64,000 bases of DNA from assembly GCF_019048065.1 (NCBI RefSeq), contig NZ_CP077291.1, positions 2,170,001 through 2,234,000 of the forward strand. Reading direction: 5' to 3'. This document shows, one piece after another, positions 1 through 8,474 of the stretch (positions within the stretch are counted from its first letter, which is position 1; every line of letters begins with the position of its first letter). Made by a program: the position numbers and the translations under genes. This stretch comes from Citrobacter farmeri. GTDB lineage: Bacteria > Pseudomonadota > Gammaproteobacteria > Enterobacterales > Enterobacteriaceae. Below the pieces are notes generated by a model. That model ran no database searches. It was given only the letters and a program-made list of their open reading frames with translations, and had not been told where the DNA came from.

Positions 1-321
1 ATTCGTGCTTCCTGGGTGGGGGATTACAATGAACCTTCTACCTTCCTGTCGCTGTTGACCTCAACACACTCCGGCAATATTTCCCGTTTTAACGATCCGG
101 CGTATGACAAAGTCATCACCCAGGCGACGATGGAAAATACCGATAAAGCGCGTAATGCCGATTACAATGCGGCGGAAAAAATCCTTATGGAGCAAGCGCC
201 GATCGCACCAATTTATCAGTACACCAACGGGCGCTTAATCAAACCGTGGCTGAAAGGGTATCCGATCATGAACCCGGAAGACGTGGCCTACAGCCGGACC
301 ATGTATATCATTAAGCACTAA
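1..321 (+). CDS. mppA: MppA, murein tripeptide-binding periplasmic protein (C-terminal part)
   Basis: The open frame enters from the left edge and encodes the last 106 residues of an OppA-type (SBP_bac_5) solute-binding protein. MppA delivers murein tripeptide to the Opp permease in the periplasm. Visible family features are the GDYNEPSTFLSLL stretch, the conserved APIAPIYQYTNGRL segment and the C-terminal lobe ending YIIKH. The assignment to mppA rather than oppA rests on the following ynaI-ynaJ-uspE-fnr order, which is the E. coli neighbourhood of mppA. The N-terminus and signal peptide lie outside the window. Confidence 0.88.
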   Translation: MRASWVGDYNEPSTFLSLLTSTHSGNISRFNDPAYDKVITQATMENTDKARNADYNAAEKILMEQAPIAPIYQYTNGRLIKPWLKGYPIMNPEDVAYSRTMYIIKH

Positions 322-329
322 CCATCCGT

Positions 330-355
330 CAGCAGGCGCGGGATCGCGCCTGCTG
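330..355. terminator. Bidirectional hairpin between mppA and the DeoR-family gene
   Basis: An 11-bp perfect inverted repeat (CAGCAGGCGCG / CGCGCCTGCTG) with a GGAT loop sits between two convergent genes. No strong T run follows on either side, so it is inferred to be a terminator mainly from position and stem strength. Confidence 0.6.
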
Positions 356-356
356 A

Positions 357-1127
357 TTACACCGTGTAAATGCGAATGTCATGTTCGCGAAACGCCTCGC
401 AGTATTCTTTGCTAATGTTCGCCTCAACCACAATGACGTCGATTTCACTGCTTCGGGCGACAACATAGCGAGCCACCGCCGGGATTTTGTCCGCCGTCAG
501 CGCCACAATGGTTTCATTGCACTGTTGGAGCACCGCACGCTTAAATTCACAGTCGGCATAATCGAACCCGGTCAGACCGGATTCTGGCGCCATCGCACAG
601 CCGCCGATAAAGCCCTGGTCGAATAACATACCCTGAACCTGCGCGATCGCCGATGCGCCGACGCAACCGCCGGAAGAACGCTGCAACTGGCCTCCGAGCA
701 TGATGACGTCGTACAACGGCTTTTTCAGCAGTACGGCGGCAATTTCCGGTGAGTTGGTGACCACGGTCAGAGAGAGTTCTGCCGGGAGAGCCTCCGCCAT
801 CGCCAGGTTGGTCGTGCCGGTGTCGATAAAAATACAGCTGCCTGATTTGACCAGTCGTGCGCATTTTTGCGCGATGTTGCTCTTTTGATCGGGTTTCTTC
901 GCTTTTCGCACTGAATAGTCACCCGCCTCTGGCAGCATCATCACCGCGCCTCCATAGACTTTTTTGCAAATTCCTTCCTTACTGAGTTCGTGAAGATCGC
1001 GGCGTATGGTGTGCTCCGACACGTTCAGTCGGGAAGCGAGGTCACTGCATACCACGCGCCCATTCTCTTGCAGGATCTGCTGAATCAGGGCTTGTCGTTG
1101 TTCCGGGAAAGCTGCATAATCGAGCAT
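357..1127 (-). CDS. DeoR/GlpR-family transcriptional regulator
   Basis: This 256-residue protein has an N-terminal winged helix (residues about 26-47, with the signature IRRDLHELSKEG) followed by the DeoR C-terminal effector domain, which shows the DTGTTN phosphosugar-binding motif. Family members usually repress sugar or polyol genes and respond to phosphorylated sugars. The start at 1127 (MLDYAAF) is preferred because AGGA lies 7 bases upstream; the frame is open further upstream but without such a site. It is divergent from the VOC gene at 1226, with 98 bp between starts. The E. coli K-12 mppA-ynaI junction has no such gene as far as I recall, so this pair looks like an accessory insertion. 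The effector is unknown. Confidence 0.8.
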   Translation of the reverse strand: MLDYAAFPEQRQALIQQILQENGRVVCSDLASRLNVSEHTIRRDLHELSKEGICKKVYGGAVMMLPEAGDYSVRKAKKPDQKSNIAQKCARLVKSGSCIFIDTGTTNLAMAEALPAELSLTVVTNSPEIAAVLLKKPLYDVIMLGGQLQRSSGGCVGASAIAQVQGMLFDQGFIGGCAMAPESGLTGFDYADCEFKRAVLQQCNETIVALTADKIPAVARYVVARSSEIDVIVVEANISKEYCEAFREHDIRIYTV

Positions 1128-1225
1128 AATGAATCCTGAAAACTCTATCATCGAGCAATAAAAGGCATGATCGGGCAAAACGGTGGGTACTGTCAATCTT
1201 CTGACGGATTAAGACGAGGTGAAAT

Positions 1226-1609
1226 ATGAAAATCGCACACATGGCGCTATGGACCACAGAGCTGGAGGCGCAGGCACGTTTCTGGACGGATTTTTTTGAT
1301 GGTACGCGCAATGAGAAATACAGCAGCAAGAACAATCCCGGATTCGAGTCTTACTTTGTGCGCATTGGGGATGATATTGCGATTGAACTGATGACGAAAC
1401 CCGCCCTGCGTGCTCTGCGTCCGGATAACCAAACGACCGGCTGGGTACATCTGGCTATCGCAGTTGGCAGCGCTAAAAAAGTCGATGCGCTGGCACAAAA
1501 GGCACGGGTGCAGGGGATTCTGGTTTCACCGCCGCGTACTACCGGGGACGGGTATTATGAAGCGGTCATTAAAGACCCGGACGGAAATTACATCGAAATC
1601 GTTGAATGA
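1226..1609 (+). CDS. VOC (glyoxalase/bleomycin-resistance fold) family protein
   Basis: This 127-residue single-domain protein shows the paired beta-alpha-beta-beta-beta pattern of the vicinal oxygen chelate superfamily. Likely metal ligands are His5 (KIAHMALW), the Glu of IAIELM, the His of WVHLAIAV and the Glu of NYIEIVE near the C-terminus. Lactoylglutathione lyases and small ring-cleavage dioxygenases share this layout, so the substrate cannot be named. The start has GAGG 7 bases upstream. It is divergent from the DeoR-family regulator, which may control it. Confidence 0.72.
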   Translation: MKIAHMALWTTELEAQARFWTDFFDGTRNEKYSSKNNPGFESYFVRIGDDIAIELMTKPALRALRPDNQTTGWVHLAIAVGSAKKVDALAQKARVQGILVSPPRTTGDGYYEAVIKDPDGNYIEIVE

Positions 1610-1693
1610 ACAGATAATAACGCCTTGTTTGAATATAGTGCCTCAGGCAGATATCTCCTGAGGCAATCATGTGTAGGGCAGGGGCGTTTTGCT

Positions 1694-2713
1694 TTAACTC
1701 TGACTGCTATTATCGATATACAGCGTCTGGCTTGGGAAGGCGAAATCCGCGCCGTGATTCTGGACAATATCAATAATATTAAGATAAACCTGTTGCTGTA
1801 CGGCCAGCCACTCTTCCCAGACCGTCGTGCGGGTAAAGCAATACACCATAATATTTAACGAGGAGTCGCCAAAGCCATTGAAATAAACCAGTAGCGTTTG
1901 TTGTTGATCGATATCGGCATGGGTTTGTAGCATCTGCCTTATTTCAGTGACAATAGCACCGATTTTGCTGGCATCTTCGTAACGTAGCCCGACGACCGTG
2001 TTGATTCGGCGGTTGCTCATGCGGCCTGGATTTTCAACGCTAATCGAAGAAAACACGGAGTTAGGGACGTATAGCGGACGATGATCGAAAGTGGTAATTT
2101 TGGTCATCCGCCAGCCAATTTCCGCCACGGTGCCTTCAATATTGCGATCCGGAGAACGGACCCAATCCCCGATACTGAACGGGCGATCAAAATAGAGCAT
2201 AATACCTGAAAAGAAATTACTCAGAATATCTTTCCCGGCCATCCCGACCGCGATACCGCCAATTCCGCCAAAGGTGAGTAAACCCGACAGACTCATACCG
2301 AAGTGTTCGCCATAAAGCAAAACAATAACAATAACGAGCGTGATCTTGATAATCCGCGATAAAATACGCGCACGGGTAACATCCCGACCTTTATTAATTT
2401 GCGATTTTTCAAACTGGTTAATGAGCAGAAACAGTTTCAGGGTCAGAATCAGCGCAATGAGCGACGTACAGATAAAGTCAACAAAGCTGGATGAGATCGC
2501 GCTGATATGATAATGCGCAATGACCGTGTTAGCGACGCTACCCAATGTGCTAATGATCAGAGTGTAAATAAGGAACTGGGTGACATGCAGAATAAATCCT
2601 TTCTTCTTTTTATTGCCGTGGCGAAACAAAAAGTTCATCAGAATTAAGCTGAAGAGACTACTTAAAATAACTGTCACATTGAAAATATTTTTTACGAACA
2701 GGTCAGTAAACAT
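1694..2713 (-). CDS. ynaI: YnaI, low-conductance mechanosensitive channel (MscS family)
   Basis: This inner-membrane channel opens under membrane tension and protects cells from hypo-osmotic shock. The product is 339 residues (about 343 in E. coli). Several N-terminal hydrophobic segments precede the pore helix region ([20 protein letters not shown]), the MscS beta domain ([14 protein letters not shown]) and the cytoplasmic vestibule. The start at 2713 (MFTDLF) matches the E. coli N-terminus in length; the 17 residues further upstream look like untranslated leader. It is followed across a divergent gap by ynaJ, as in E. coli. Confidence 0.92.
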   Translation of the reverse strand: MFTDLFVKNIFNVTVILSSLFSLILMNFLFRHGNKKKKGFILHVTQFLIYTLIISTLGSVANTVIAHYHISAISSSFVDFICTSLIALILTLKLFLLINQFEKSQINKGRDVTRARILSRIIKITLVIVIVLLYGEHFGMSLSGLLTFGGIGGIAVGMAGKDILSNFFSGIMLYFDRPFSIGDWVRSPDRNIEGTVAEIGWRMTKITTFDHRPLYVPNSVFSSISVENPGRMSNRRINTVVGLRYEDASKIGAIVTEIRQMLQTHADIDQQQTLLVYFNGFGDSSLNIMVYCFTRTTVWEEWLAVQQQVYLNIIDIVQNHGADFAFPSQTLYIDNSSQS

Positions 2714-2945
2714 AGTTATCACCGGCTCTCCGGTTCCTTTTAAATAACAGCAATATAGCCACAATCTTAATCATGATACTCAGGATAAACAGCGGCGTCA
2801 TCAAAGAATCGTGGCGATAAATAGTGTTATTGGCGTTTTCATGCCAACAAGATTTCAATGTGACGTATTTGTGAGTGAAGACTTTTGCCTGTTGTCATGG
2901 TATTGTTGCGATAAAGTAACGTAAAATCAGTAACAGAAGGGCACT

Positions 2946-3206
2946 ATGATGATGGAAAAGCTAAAGACGGCGAAGGGCAAAAAGTTTCTGCTGTGCCTGC
3001 TGGGGGTGTTTATCATTGCCGCATCGGTTGTCACGCGCGCCACGATTGGCGGGGTGATTGAACAGTATGATATTCCGCTTTCTGACTGGACGACGTCGAT
3101 GTATATCATTCAATCATCAATGATTTTTGTCTATAGTCTGGTTTTCACCGTGCTGCTGGCCATCCCGTTGGGGATTTATTTTCTCGGTGGCGAGGACAAA
3201 CGCTAA
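2946..3206 (+). CDS. ynaJ: YnaJ, DUF2534 inner-membrane protein
   Basis: This 86-residue protein has two hydrophobic segments (residues about 13-33 and 58-81) and is almost collinear with E. coli YnaJ. Its function is not established. The start has AGAAGG about 6 bases upstream. It is convergent with uspE, and the two share a terminator hairpin in the 46-bp gap. Confidence 0.92.
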   Translation: MMMEKLKTAKGKKFLLCLLGVFIIAASVVTRATIGGVIEQYDIPLSDWTTSMYIIQSSMIFVYSLVFTVLLAIPLGIYFLGGEDKR

Positions 3207-3207
3207 A

Positions 3208-3237
3208 AGCAAAGGCCCGTTCATTCGGGCCTTTGCT
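3208..3237. terminator. Bidirectional terminator, ynaJ/uspE
   Basis: A 12-bp perfect inverted repeat (AGCAAAGGCCCG / CGGGCCTTTGCT) with a 6-base loop lies between the convergent stops of ynaJ and uspE. Confidence 0.8.
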
Positions 3238-3252
3238 TGCTGTTACGACGCG

Positions 3253-4203
3253 TTAATCGTCTTCATCGTCGTCGAGTTCAACAGGCGTCTGGTACTGATC
3301 GGGTTTGATGACCAGCAGGTCACATCGCAGGTGATCGATGACCTGTTCCGCCGTGTTGCCCAGGAACGCGGCGGAAATCCCGGTCCGGCCTACCGTCCCC
3401 AGAACCACAATCCCTGCCTGCAGATGCTCCGCTAAATCGGGGATCACTTCTTCCGGCAATCCTTTTTCGACATGGGTGACTTTCTCGTCGATGCTGAATT
3501 TTTGCCGCAGCGCTTTCATTGCCAGCAGGTGCTGACCACGAATGGCATCGTTATAGACGCTGGGATCAAATTCCGGCAGCTCGATGGCGATATTGATAGG
3601 GGTGACGGGGTAGGCGCCGACCAGATGCACCTCTGTATGGTTGACCTGCTCGGCGAGTTGCAGCGTCTCTTTCACCAGCTTTTCATTCAGCGCATTGTGG
3701 TAAGGCTCTTCGCTGGCAAGGTTTACTGCCACCAGCGCTTTACCGCCTTCCGGCCAGGGTTGGTCTTTCACCATCCACACCGGGCTTGGGCATTTACGCA
3801 GCAGATGCCAGTCGGTCGGGGTGAAGATCACCGCTTCCAGCCTGTCATGCTGATGCGCCATCTTCAGCACCAGATCGTGCCCGGCGCTGATCACTTCCTG
3901 GATAATGGCTTCAAAAGGACGGTTGTGCCAGACCACTTTAATTTCAACAGGAACGCCTGCTTCGATGTAGTATTTTGCTTGTTCGCGTATCCAGGCCGTC
4001 CGTTGACTAATGACGCCCTGACGCATGGCGGTGCGCTCATCAGGCGACAGCAGGGTGGTCATTTCGTAGGAAAAGTCATAGATCGGCAAAAAGGCTTTAA
4101 TTTTGCCACCAATCCGTTGATGCAAATAAACCGCACGCCGTAACGCAGGTTGATCGTCCTGATTCGGATCGATAACCACCAGCATGTTTTGATACATAGC
4201 CAT
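3253..4203 (-). CDS. uspE: UspE, tandem-domain universal stress protein
   Basis: This 316-residue protein holds two Usp domains in tandem. The second carries the ATP-binding signature [18 protein letters not shown] near the C-terminus. UspE of E. coli acts in resistance to DNA damage and in motility/adhesion behaviour. The start at 4203 (MAMYQNM) is chosen because GGAG lies just upstream and the length equals E. coli UspE. The acidic tail (DDDEDD) is also conserved. It lies next to fnr as in E. coli. Confidence 0.95.
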   Translation of the reverse strand: MAMYQNMLVVIDPNQDDQPALRRAVYLHQRIGGKIKAFLPIYDFSYEMTTLLSPDERTAMRQGVISQRTAWIREQAKYYIEAGVPVEIKVVWHNRPFEAIIQEVISAGHDLVLKMAHQHDRLEAVIFTPTDWHLLRKCPSPVWMVKDQPWPEGGKALVAVNLASEEPYHNALNEKLVKETLQLAEQVNHTEVHLVGAYPVTPINIAIELPEFDPSVYNDAIRGQHLLAMKALRQKFSIDEKVTHVEKGLPEEVIPDLAEHLQAGIVVLGTVGRTGISAAFLGNTAEQVIDHLRCDLLVIKPDQYQTPVELDDDEDD

Positions 4204-4352
4204 ACAGGGTCTCCTTACAACTGTCATCGCAGTTTGTAACTAAAAGAGTAACCCAAGAATGTGAATTGAAACAGGGAAGAACCTTCTGTCAGATCAATAA
4301 ATCAGGAAAATTTAGCGATTCGACAGAAGGGTTTCAGAAGGTTGCGGAAAGA

Positions 4353-5105
4353 TTAAGCAACGTTGCGGGTGTGTCCGGCGAGTACCGCCAGCGCATCACT
4401 GTTTTCGATAGTGATGTATTTTCCTTTCACCGCCAGCATTCCGCTCTTCTGGAAGCGACCCAACAGGCGGCTGATCGTTTCAACGGTCAGGCCAAGGTAG
4501 TTACCGATATCACCACGGGTCATGGTCAGACGGAATTCACGTGGAGAGAAACCTCGCTGCGCAAAGCGACGGGACAGATTATAGATAAATGCTGCCAGGC
4601 GCTCTTCCGCGTTTTTCTTCGACAGCAACAGAATCATATCCTGGTCGCCTTTGATCTCACCGCTCATCAGTCGCATCATCTGCTGACGCAGATTCGGCAT
4701 TTTGCCGGACAGATCGTCGAGTGTCTCAAACGGGATTTCGCAGACCATTGAGGTTTCCAGTGCCTGCGCAAAACTCGGATGATGCCCGCTACCGATGGCG
4801 TCGAAACCGACCAGGTCACCCGCGAGGTGAAAGCCTGTAATCTGCTCATCGCCTTGTTCAGTAATGGTATAGCTCTTGATCGTACCGGAACGAATGGCAT
4901 AGAGCGATTTCAGCTCATCACCCGCTTTAAACAGCGTCTGGCCTTTCTGGATCGGCTTTTTACGCTCGATAATATTATCAAGCTGATCAAGCTCATGCTC
5001 GTTAAGTGTGAACGGGATGCAAAGCTGGCTGATACTGCAATCCTGGCAATGGATAGCACAACCGCCAGACTGAATGCGCCGTATAATTCGCTTTTCCGGG
5101 ATCAT
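4353..5105 (-). CDS. fnr: FNR, oxygen-sensing global regulator
   Basis: This 250-residue CRP-family regulator switches the cell to anaerobic metabolism. The N-terminal cysteines ([16 protein letters not shown], residues 16-29) plus Cys122 (SMVCEIP) hold the oxygen-labile [4Fe-4S] cluster. The C-terminal helix-turn-helix carries [10 protein letters not shown], which reads TTGAT half-sites. The start at 5105 gives exactly the E. coli length. An FNR-type site lies directly upstream, consistent with the known autoregulation. The window's FnrS promoter is an expected direct target; ldhA and ydbK may also respond. Confidence 0.97.
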   Translation of the reverse strand: MIPEKRIIRRIQSGGCAIHCQDCSISQLCIPFTLNEHELDQLDNIIERKKPIQKGQTLFKAGDELKSLYAIRSGTIKSYTITEQGDEQITGFHLAGDLVGFDAIGSGHHPSFAQALETSMVCEIPFETLDDLSGKMPNLRQQMMRLMSGEIKGDQDMILLLSKKNAEERLAAFIYNLSRRFAQRGFSPREFRLTMTRGDIGNYLGLTVETISRLLGRFQKSGMLAVKGKYITIENSDALAVLAGHTRNVA

Positions 5106-5124
5106 AGGTCTGCTCAAGCCGTAA

Positions 5125-5138
5125 TTGATATTTGTCAA
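5125..5138 (-). promoter_or_regulatory. FNR box upstream of fnr
   Basis: Read on the minus strand the site is TTGACAAATATCAA, one base from the consensus TTGAT-N4-ATCAA. It lies about 20 bp upstream of the fnr start codon. E. coli fnr is known to be repressed by its own product at such a site. Confidence 0.75.
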
Positions 5139-5299
5139 TTTTAACATCTTTTTGGTGAGCACGTAAGTCTGAGCTAACCCCAATAGCGGATAATTCCGGC
5201 ATGTGTGAGCAAATTATTTCTATCCCTTTGAAAATCCGAACGTTCCGTGTAACGTCTTTACGTAAAAGTGTGAGCAAGAAGGCACGAATTGCCTGGATA

Positions 5300-5815
5300 T
5301 TACAGCAACAGGTAACCTTCATGGCGCAATAGCCACTCTTTCCGCTGCACGCCGCCAGCATAACCGGTCATGGTGCCGTTGCGTCCGATGACGCGGTGGC
5401 AGGGCACCACAATGCTGATTGGATTCGAACCGTTCGCCGCGCCAACCGCACGCGCTGCGCCAGGACGACCCAGCTGTTCGGCCAACTGGCCGTAATGCAT
5501 CACCTGACCACAGGGAATAGTGCGTAACGTCTGCCAGACTTCCCGCTGAAAAGGGGTTCCGCCGGTAGCGGTAGGCAGCGTATCGATCGCGCTGAGGTTG
5601 CCGGCAAAGTAGTCGGCCAGTTTATCGCACAGGCCGCCCGGATTCGTCTCGCTGATGCGGGTATACCCTTCGGCACGGTAATGGATATCCAGCAGTTGCA
5701 CCATACGCTCACTGTACTGTTCCCACTCGATGGCGCGCAGCCTGTACTGCTCATCGCAAATCACCCAAAGCGGACCCAGCGGGGTCGCCATTTTTTCTTC
5801 CAGTAGTGTCAGCAT
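5300..5815 (-). CDS. ogt: Ogt, O6-alkylguanine-DNA alkyltransferase
   Basis: This constitutive suicide repair protein takes methyl or larger alkyl groups from O6-alkylguanine and O4-alkylthymine onto its active-site cysteine. The product is 171 residues, the E. coli length. The C-terminal methyltransferase domain carries the invariant PCHRV motif, preceded by the helix-turn-helix region ([17 protein letters not shown]). The start at 5815 (MLTLLEEK) is chosen by homology; an upstream in-frame ATG at 5851 would add 12 unconserved residues. Confidence 0.95.
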   Translation of the reverse strand: MLTLLEEKMATPLGPLWVICDEQYRLRAIEWEQYSERMVQLLDIHYRAEGYTRISETNPGGLCDKLADYFAGNLSAIDTLPTATGGTPFQREVWQTLRTIPCGQVMHYGQLAEQLGRPGAARAVGAANGSNPISIVVPCHRVIGRNGTMTGYAGGVQRKEWLLRHEGYLLL

Positions 5816-6237
5816 CGGTTGCCTCATTGGCATGCAGTCGGTGGGCGTCAACGTATCATGGTCGTTAGCAGCAGTGCTATACCTCTGATTTAGGATAAAA
5901 AAATAGAGCCTGTCGACATCCGCCAGACTCTACAGTACACACAGCAGTATATCCTTCATGTGTTCCCGTTATTATTCCGTGTGGCGGGTAATGTCTTATA
6001 GCAAGAACCGTTTACTGATGCCAGCCATCATGGGTGATTGATTTCACGAAAATCTAAGTTAAATCAAACGGATTTAAGAATCACTCAATATGAGTTAATC
6101 ACGGTTAAAATTGACAGGACTTAGTGAACCATGGCTGTATGACAACCCGATGTTAACTGGAAACATCTGTAAACCGTTGTCGCCCTTATGGGGGACGGCT
6201 ATGATAGTGGCTGTCTTTAAAAGCGGGAGGACACAAC
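5816..6237. other. ogt-smrA intergenic region holding McaS
   Basis: About 420 bp without a protein gene. In E. coli K-12 abgABT and abgR lie between ogt and smrA; here no trace of them was recognised. The region contains the sRNA McaS on the minus strand and the smrA leader (GGGAGG about 8 bases before the smrA start). Confidence 0.7.
5897..5989 (-). ncRNA. mcaS: McaS small regulatory RNA
   Basis: The 3' half on the minus strand, CTGCTGTGTGTACTGTAGAG followed by a stem-loop and seven T, matches the E. coli McaS sRNA as I recall it. The position before smrA and the minus orientation also match. McaS is Hfq-dependent; it represses csgD, activates flhDC and pgaA, and titrates CsrA. The terminator stem is TAGAGTCTG / CAGGCTCTA. 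The 5' end is placed at ACCCGCC (5989), five bases after a TATAAG -10 box at 5995-6000, giving about 93 nt. The 5' hairpin (ACCCG ... CGGGA) differs in sequence from K-12 but keeps the stem. Confidence 0.85.
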
Positions 6238-6801
6238 ATGAACCTTGACGACAAATCGTTATTTCTTGACGCCATGGAGGATGTGCAGCCGCTGAAACGT
6301 TGTGCCGACGTTCACTGGCAGCCCGTGCGCAATGCGCGTACCCCGCAGCGCATTGATACCCTCCAGTTGGATAATTTTCTCACCACCGGTTTTCTGGAGG
6401 TTATCCCGTTGACGCAGCCGCTGGCGTTTCGTCGTGATGGGGTGCAACAGGGCGTGCTCGATAAACTGCGCTCAGGGAAGTACAGCCAGCAGGCGAGCCT
6501 GAATCTGTTGCGTCAACCCGTGGAAGCGTGCCGTCAACAGTTGTTCAGTTTTCTTCTCCAGTCGTTAGAGGATGGTCTGCGCAACGTGCTGATCATTCAT
6601 GGTAAAGGGCGGGACGATAACTCACATGCCAACATCGTGCGCAGCTACGTGGCGCGTTGGCTGACCGAATTTGACGACGTTCAGGCTTACTGCACGGCGC
6701 TGCCGCATCATGGCGGCAGCGGGGCGTGTTACGTGGCGTTGCGCAAATCCGCGCAGGCGAAGCAGGAAAACTGGGAGCGCCACGCCAAACGCAGCCGTTA
6801 A
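6238..6801 (+). CDS. smrA: SmrA (YdaL), Smr-domain DNA nuclease
   Basis: This 187-residue protein is the same length as E. coli SmrA, a protein with DNA-nicking activity reported for its Smr domain. The C-terminal Smr domain carries the diagnostic IIHGKGRDD motif and the later HHGGSGACYVAL segment. The start has a strong GGGAGG site. The stop overlaps the convergent pcaR stop by 3 bases, with no terminator visible between them. Confidence 0.95.
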   Translation: MNLDDKSLFLDAMEDVQPLKRCADVHWQPVRNARTPQRIDTLQLDNFLTTGFLEVIPLTQPLAFRRDGVQQGVLDKLRSGKYSQQASLNLLRQPVEACRQQLFSFLLQSLEDGLRNVLIIHGKGRDDNSHANIVRSYVARWLTEFDDVQAYCTALPHHGGSGACYVALRKSAQAKQENWERHAKRSR

Positions 6802-7628
6802 TGCAGTAAAAGTGACAACTCCTGCGCGGCTTTCTGCAACTCAGGCAGCACCCGGCTGCGCAGCTCGTCCGCCGTCACCTGACCGGCATGCACCCCCACG
6901 TTCAACGCGGCCTGTACCTGACCCTGACTGTTCATCAGCGGTACGGCAATTGAGCGCAGTCCCATCTCCAGTTCCTGATCGTTTAACGCGTAGCCTTGTT
7001 GTCGTACTTTCTTCAGTTCGGCGCGCAGGGCGGGAACGGAATCCACGGTTTGCGAGGTGTAGCGGATCATCGTGATCCGCCCGAGCATATCGTTCAGTTT
7101 ATCCTCAGAAAGATGGCTGAGCAGAACGCGTCCCATCGAGGTGGACCACGCGGGCAGCCGACTGCCGATGTCCAGATCGATGGTCATAATGCGTGAACTG
7201 GAGGCGCGGGCGATATACAAAATATCGTCACCGTCGAGGGTGGCGATGGAACAGGACTCATTGAGCATTTCACTCAGATGCTTCAGCACCGGTTGAGTGG
7301 CGCGAACCAGCGGCGTGGAGGCCAGGTAAGCATGTCCCAGCGCCAGGATACGCGGGCGTAATTCAAAGTTTTTCCCATCTTCGGCATAGACAAAACCCAG
7401 TTTTCCCAGCGTATACAGACAGCGTCTGACCGCCGCGCGTGGGATCCCGGTTTTCTGGCTAATCTGCGAGATCGACATAACCCGCCGTTGTGGCGTAAAC
7501 GCCTGAATCACCTCCAGCCCGCGGGCGAGTGAGGCCATGTAATTAGGGTCGCCCTTGAACGGATCGGCCTCATTGTTCAGTCGGTCATCAGGATGTTTTT
7601 CCACTGTTTTCCTCTCGTTGTTCGCCAC
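6798..7628 (-). CDS. pcaR: PcaR-type IclR-family regulator of the pca operon
   Basis: This 276-residue regulator has an N-terminal winged helix (ISQISQKTGIPRAAVRRCLYTL, residues about 53-74) and an IclR effector domain. It strongly resembles Pseudomonas PcaR (MASLARGLEVIQAF, GHAYLASTPLVRATQP, LEMGLRSIAVP). PcaR/PcaU proteins respond to beta-ketoadipate or protocatechuate and control pca genes. The only start giving the usual N-terminal extension is GTG at 7628, without a clear ribosome site; ATG at residue 31 is the alternative. It is divergent from pcaI with repeat operators between them. Confidence 0.85.
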   Translation of the reverse strand: MANNERKTVEKHPDDRLNNEADPFKGDPNYMASLARGLEVIQAFTPQRRVMSISQISQKTGIPRAAVRRCLYTLGKLGFVYAEDGKNFELRPRILALGHAYLASTPLVRATQPVLKHLSEMLNESCSIATLDGDDILYIARASSSRIMTIDLDIGSRLPAWSTSMGRVLLSHLSEDKLNDMLGRITMIRYTSQTVDSVPALRAELKKVRQQGYALNDQELEMGLRSIAVPLMNSQGQVQAALNVGVHAGQVTADELRSRVLPELQKAAQELSLLLH

Positions 7629-7659
7629 GGATCACATTCTTCGCACAAATATAAATGAT

Positions 7660-7693
7660 GTTCGATAATCGCACCATATTTCGATTATCGCCC
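7660..7693. promoter_or_regulatory. PcaR/PcaU-type operator repeats in the pcaR-pcaI intergenic region
   Basis: Two 15-bp direct repeats occur 4 bases apart: GTTCGATAATCGCAC (7660-7674) and TTTCGATTATCGCCC (7679-7693). Each contains a CGATWATCG palindrome. IclR-family PcaU and PobR of Acinetobacter bind arrays of near-identical decamer repeats, so these are likely PcaR operators serving both divergent promoters. Confidence 0.7.
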
Positions 7694-7774
7694 TTGCCTG
7701 ACTTCGTTAAGTGGGTCACATTTTGTGCGAACAACGCAAAAACGTGCGAAATACGCACCACAAGGAGCGAGCTG

Positions 7775-8464
7775 ATGATTGATAAAAGTGTGCCTTCGCT
7801 GGAGGAGGCCATCGCCGGGATCCCGGATGGTGCCACCATCATGATTGGTGGCTTTGGTACCGCCGGACAACCCACCACGTTGATCGATGCGCTGATTGCG
7901 CAGGGGGCTCGCGACCTTACCATCATCAATAACAATGCGGGCAATGGTGAGGTCGGTCTGGCGGCGCTGTTGAAGGCCAGACGCGTGCGCAAAATGGTTT
8001 GCTCCTTTCCGCGTCAGGTGGACTCACAGATTTTTGACGCCCTGTATCGCCGTGGCGAGGTTGAGCTGGAACTGGTGCCGCAGGGCAATCTGGCGGCACG
8101 GATTCAGGCCGCCGGGGCTGGACTGGGGGCTATTTATACCCCCACGGGCTATGGCACTCCGCTGGCGGAAGGGAAAGAAACCCGCCATATCGAAGGCAAA
8201 GACTATGTGCTCGAATACCCGATCAAAGCCGATTTTGCTCTGATTAAGGCACACCAGGCCGATCGCTGGGGGAATCTGGTGTACCGCAAAGCGGCACGAA
8301 ACTTTGGCCCGATCATGGCGACTGCCGCGAAAACCACCGTGGTAGAGGTGAATCAGATAGTGCCTCTCGGTGAACTTGACCCTGAGCACGTCATCACGCC
8401 GGGTATTTTTGTCCAGCGCGTGTTTTCTCTGGAAAACCTCACCCACGCAGCGCGGCGCGCGTAA
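7775..8464 (+). CDS. pcaI: PcaI, 3-oxoadipate CoA-transferase subunit A
   Basis: This alpha subunit of the class I CoA-transferase moves CoA from succinyl-CoA to beta-ketoadipate. The product is 229 residues and shows the family-I signature MIGGFGTAGQPTTLIDAL with the glycine-rich CoA site. The start at 7775 (MIDKSVPS) has AAGGAG 8 bases upstream; the longer frame beginning at 7655 runs through the operator region and is not used. It is the first gene of pcaIJFBDC, and pcaJ follows after 10 bp. Confidence 0.92.
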   Translation: MIDKSVPSLEEAIAGIPDGATIMIGGFGTAGQPTTLIDALIAQGARDLTIINNNAGNGEVGLAALLKARRVRKMVCSFPRQVDSQIFDALYRRGEVELELVPQGNLAARIQAAGAGLGAIYTPTGYGTPLAEGKETRHIEGKDYVLEYPIKADFALIKAHQADRWGNLVYRKAARNFGPIMATAAKTTVVEVNQIVPLGELDPEHVITPGIFVQRVFSLENLTHAARRA

Positions 8465-8474
8465 GGAGTAAACG

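Noticed and set aside
3472..4143. Long plus-strand frame opposite uspE
   Set aside because: Shadow of the conserved uspE reading frame with no recognisable domain.
5930..5959. Nine-codon minus-strand frame (MKDILLCVL) that could be a leader peptide
   Set aside because: It lies inside the McaS RNA and its stop falls in the terminator stem; the sRNA explains the sequence.
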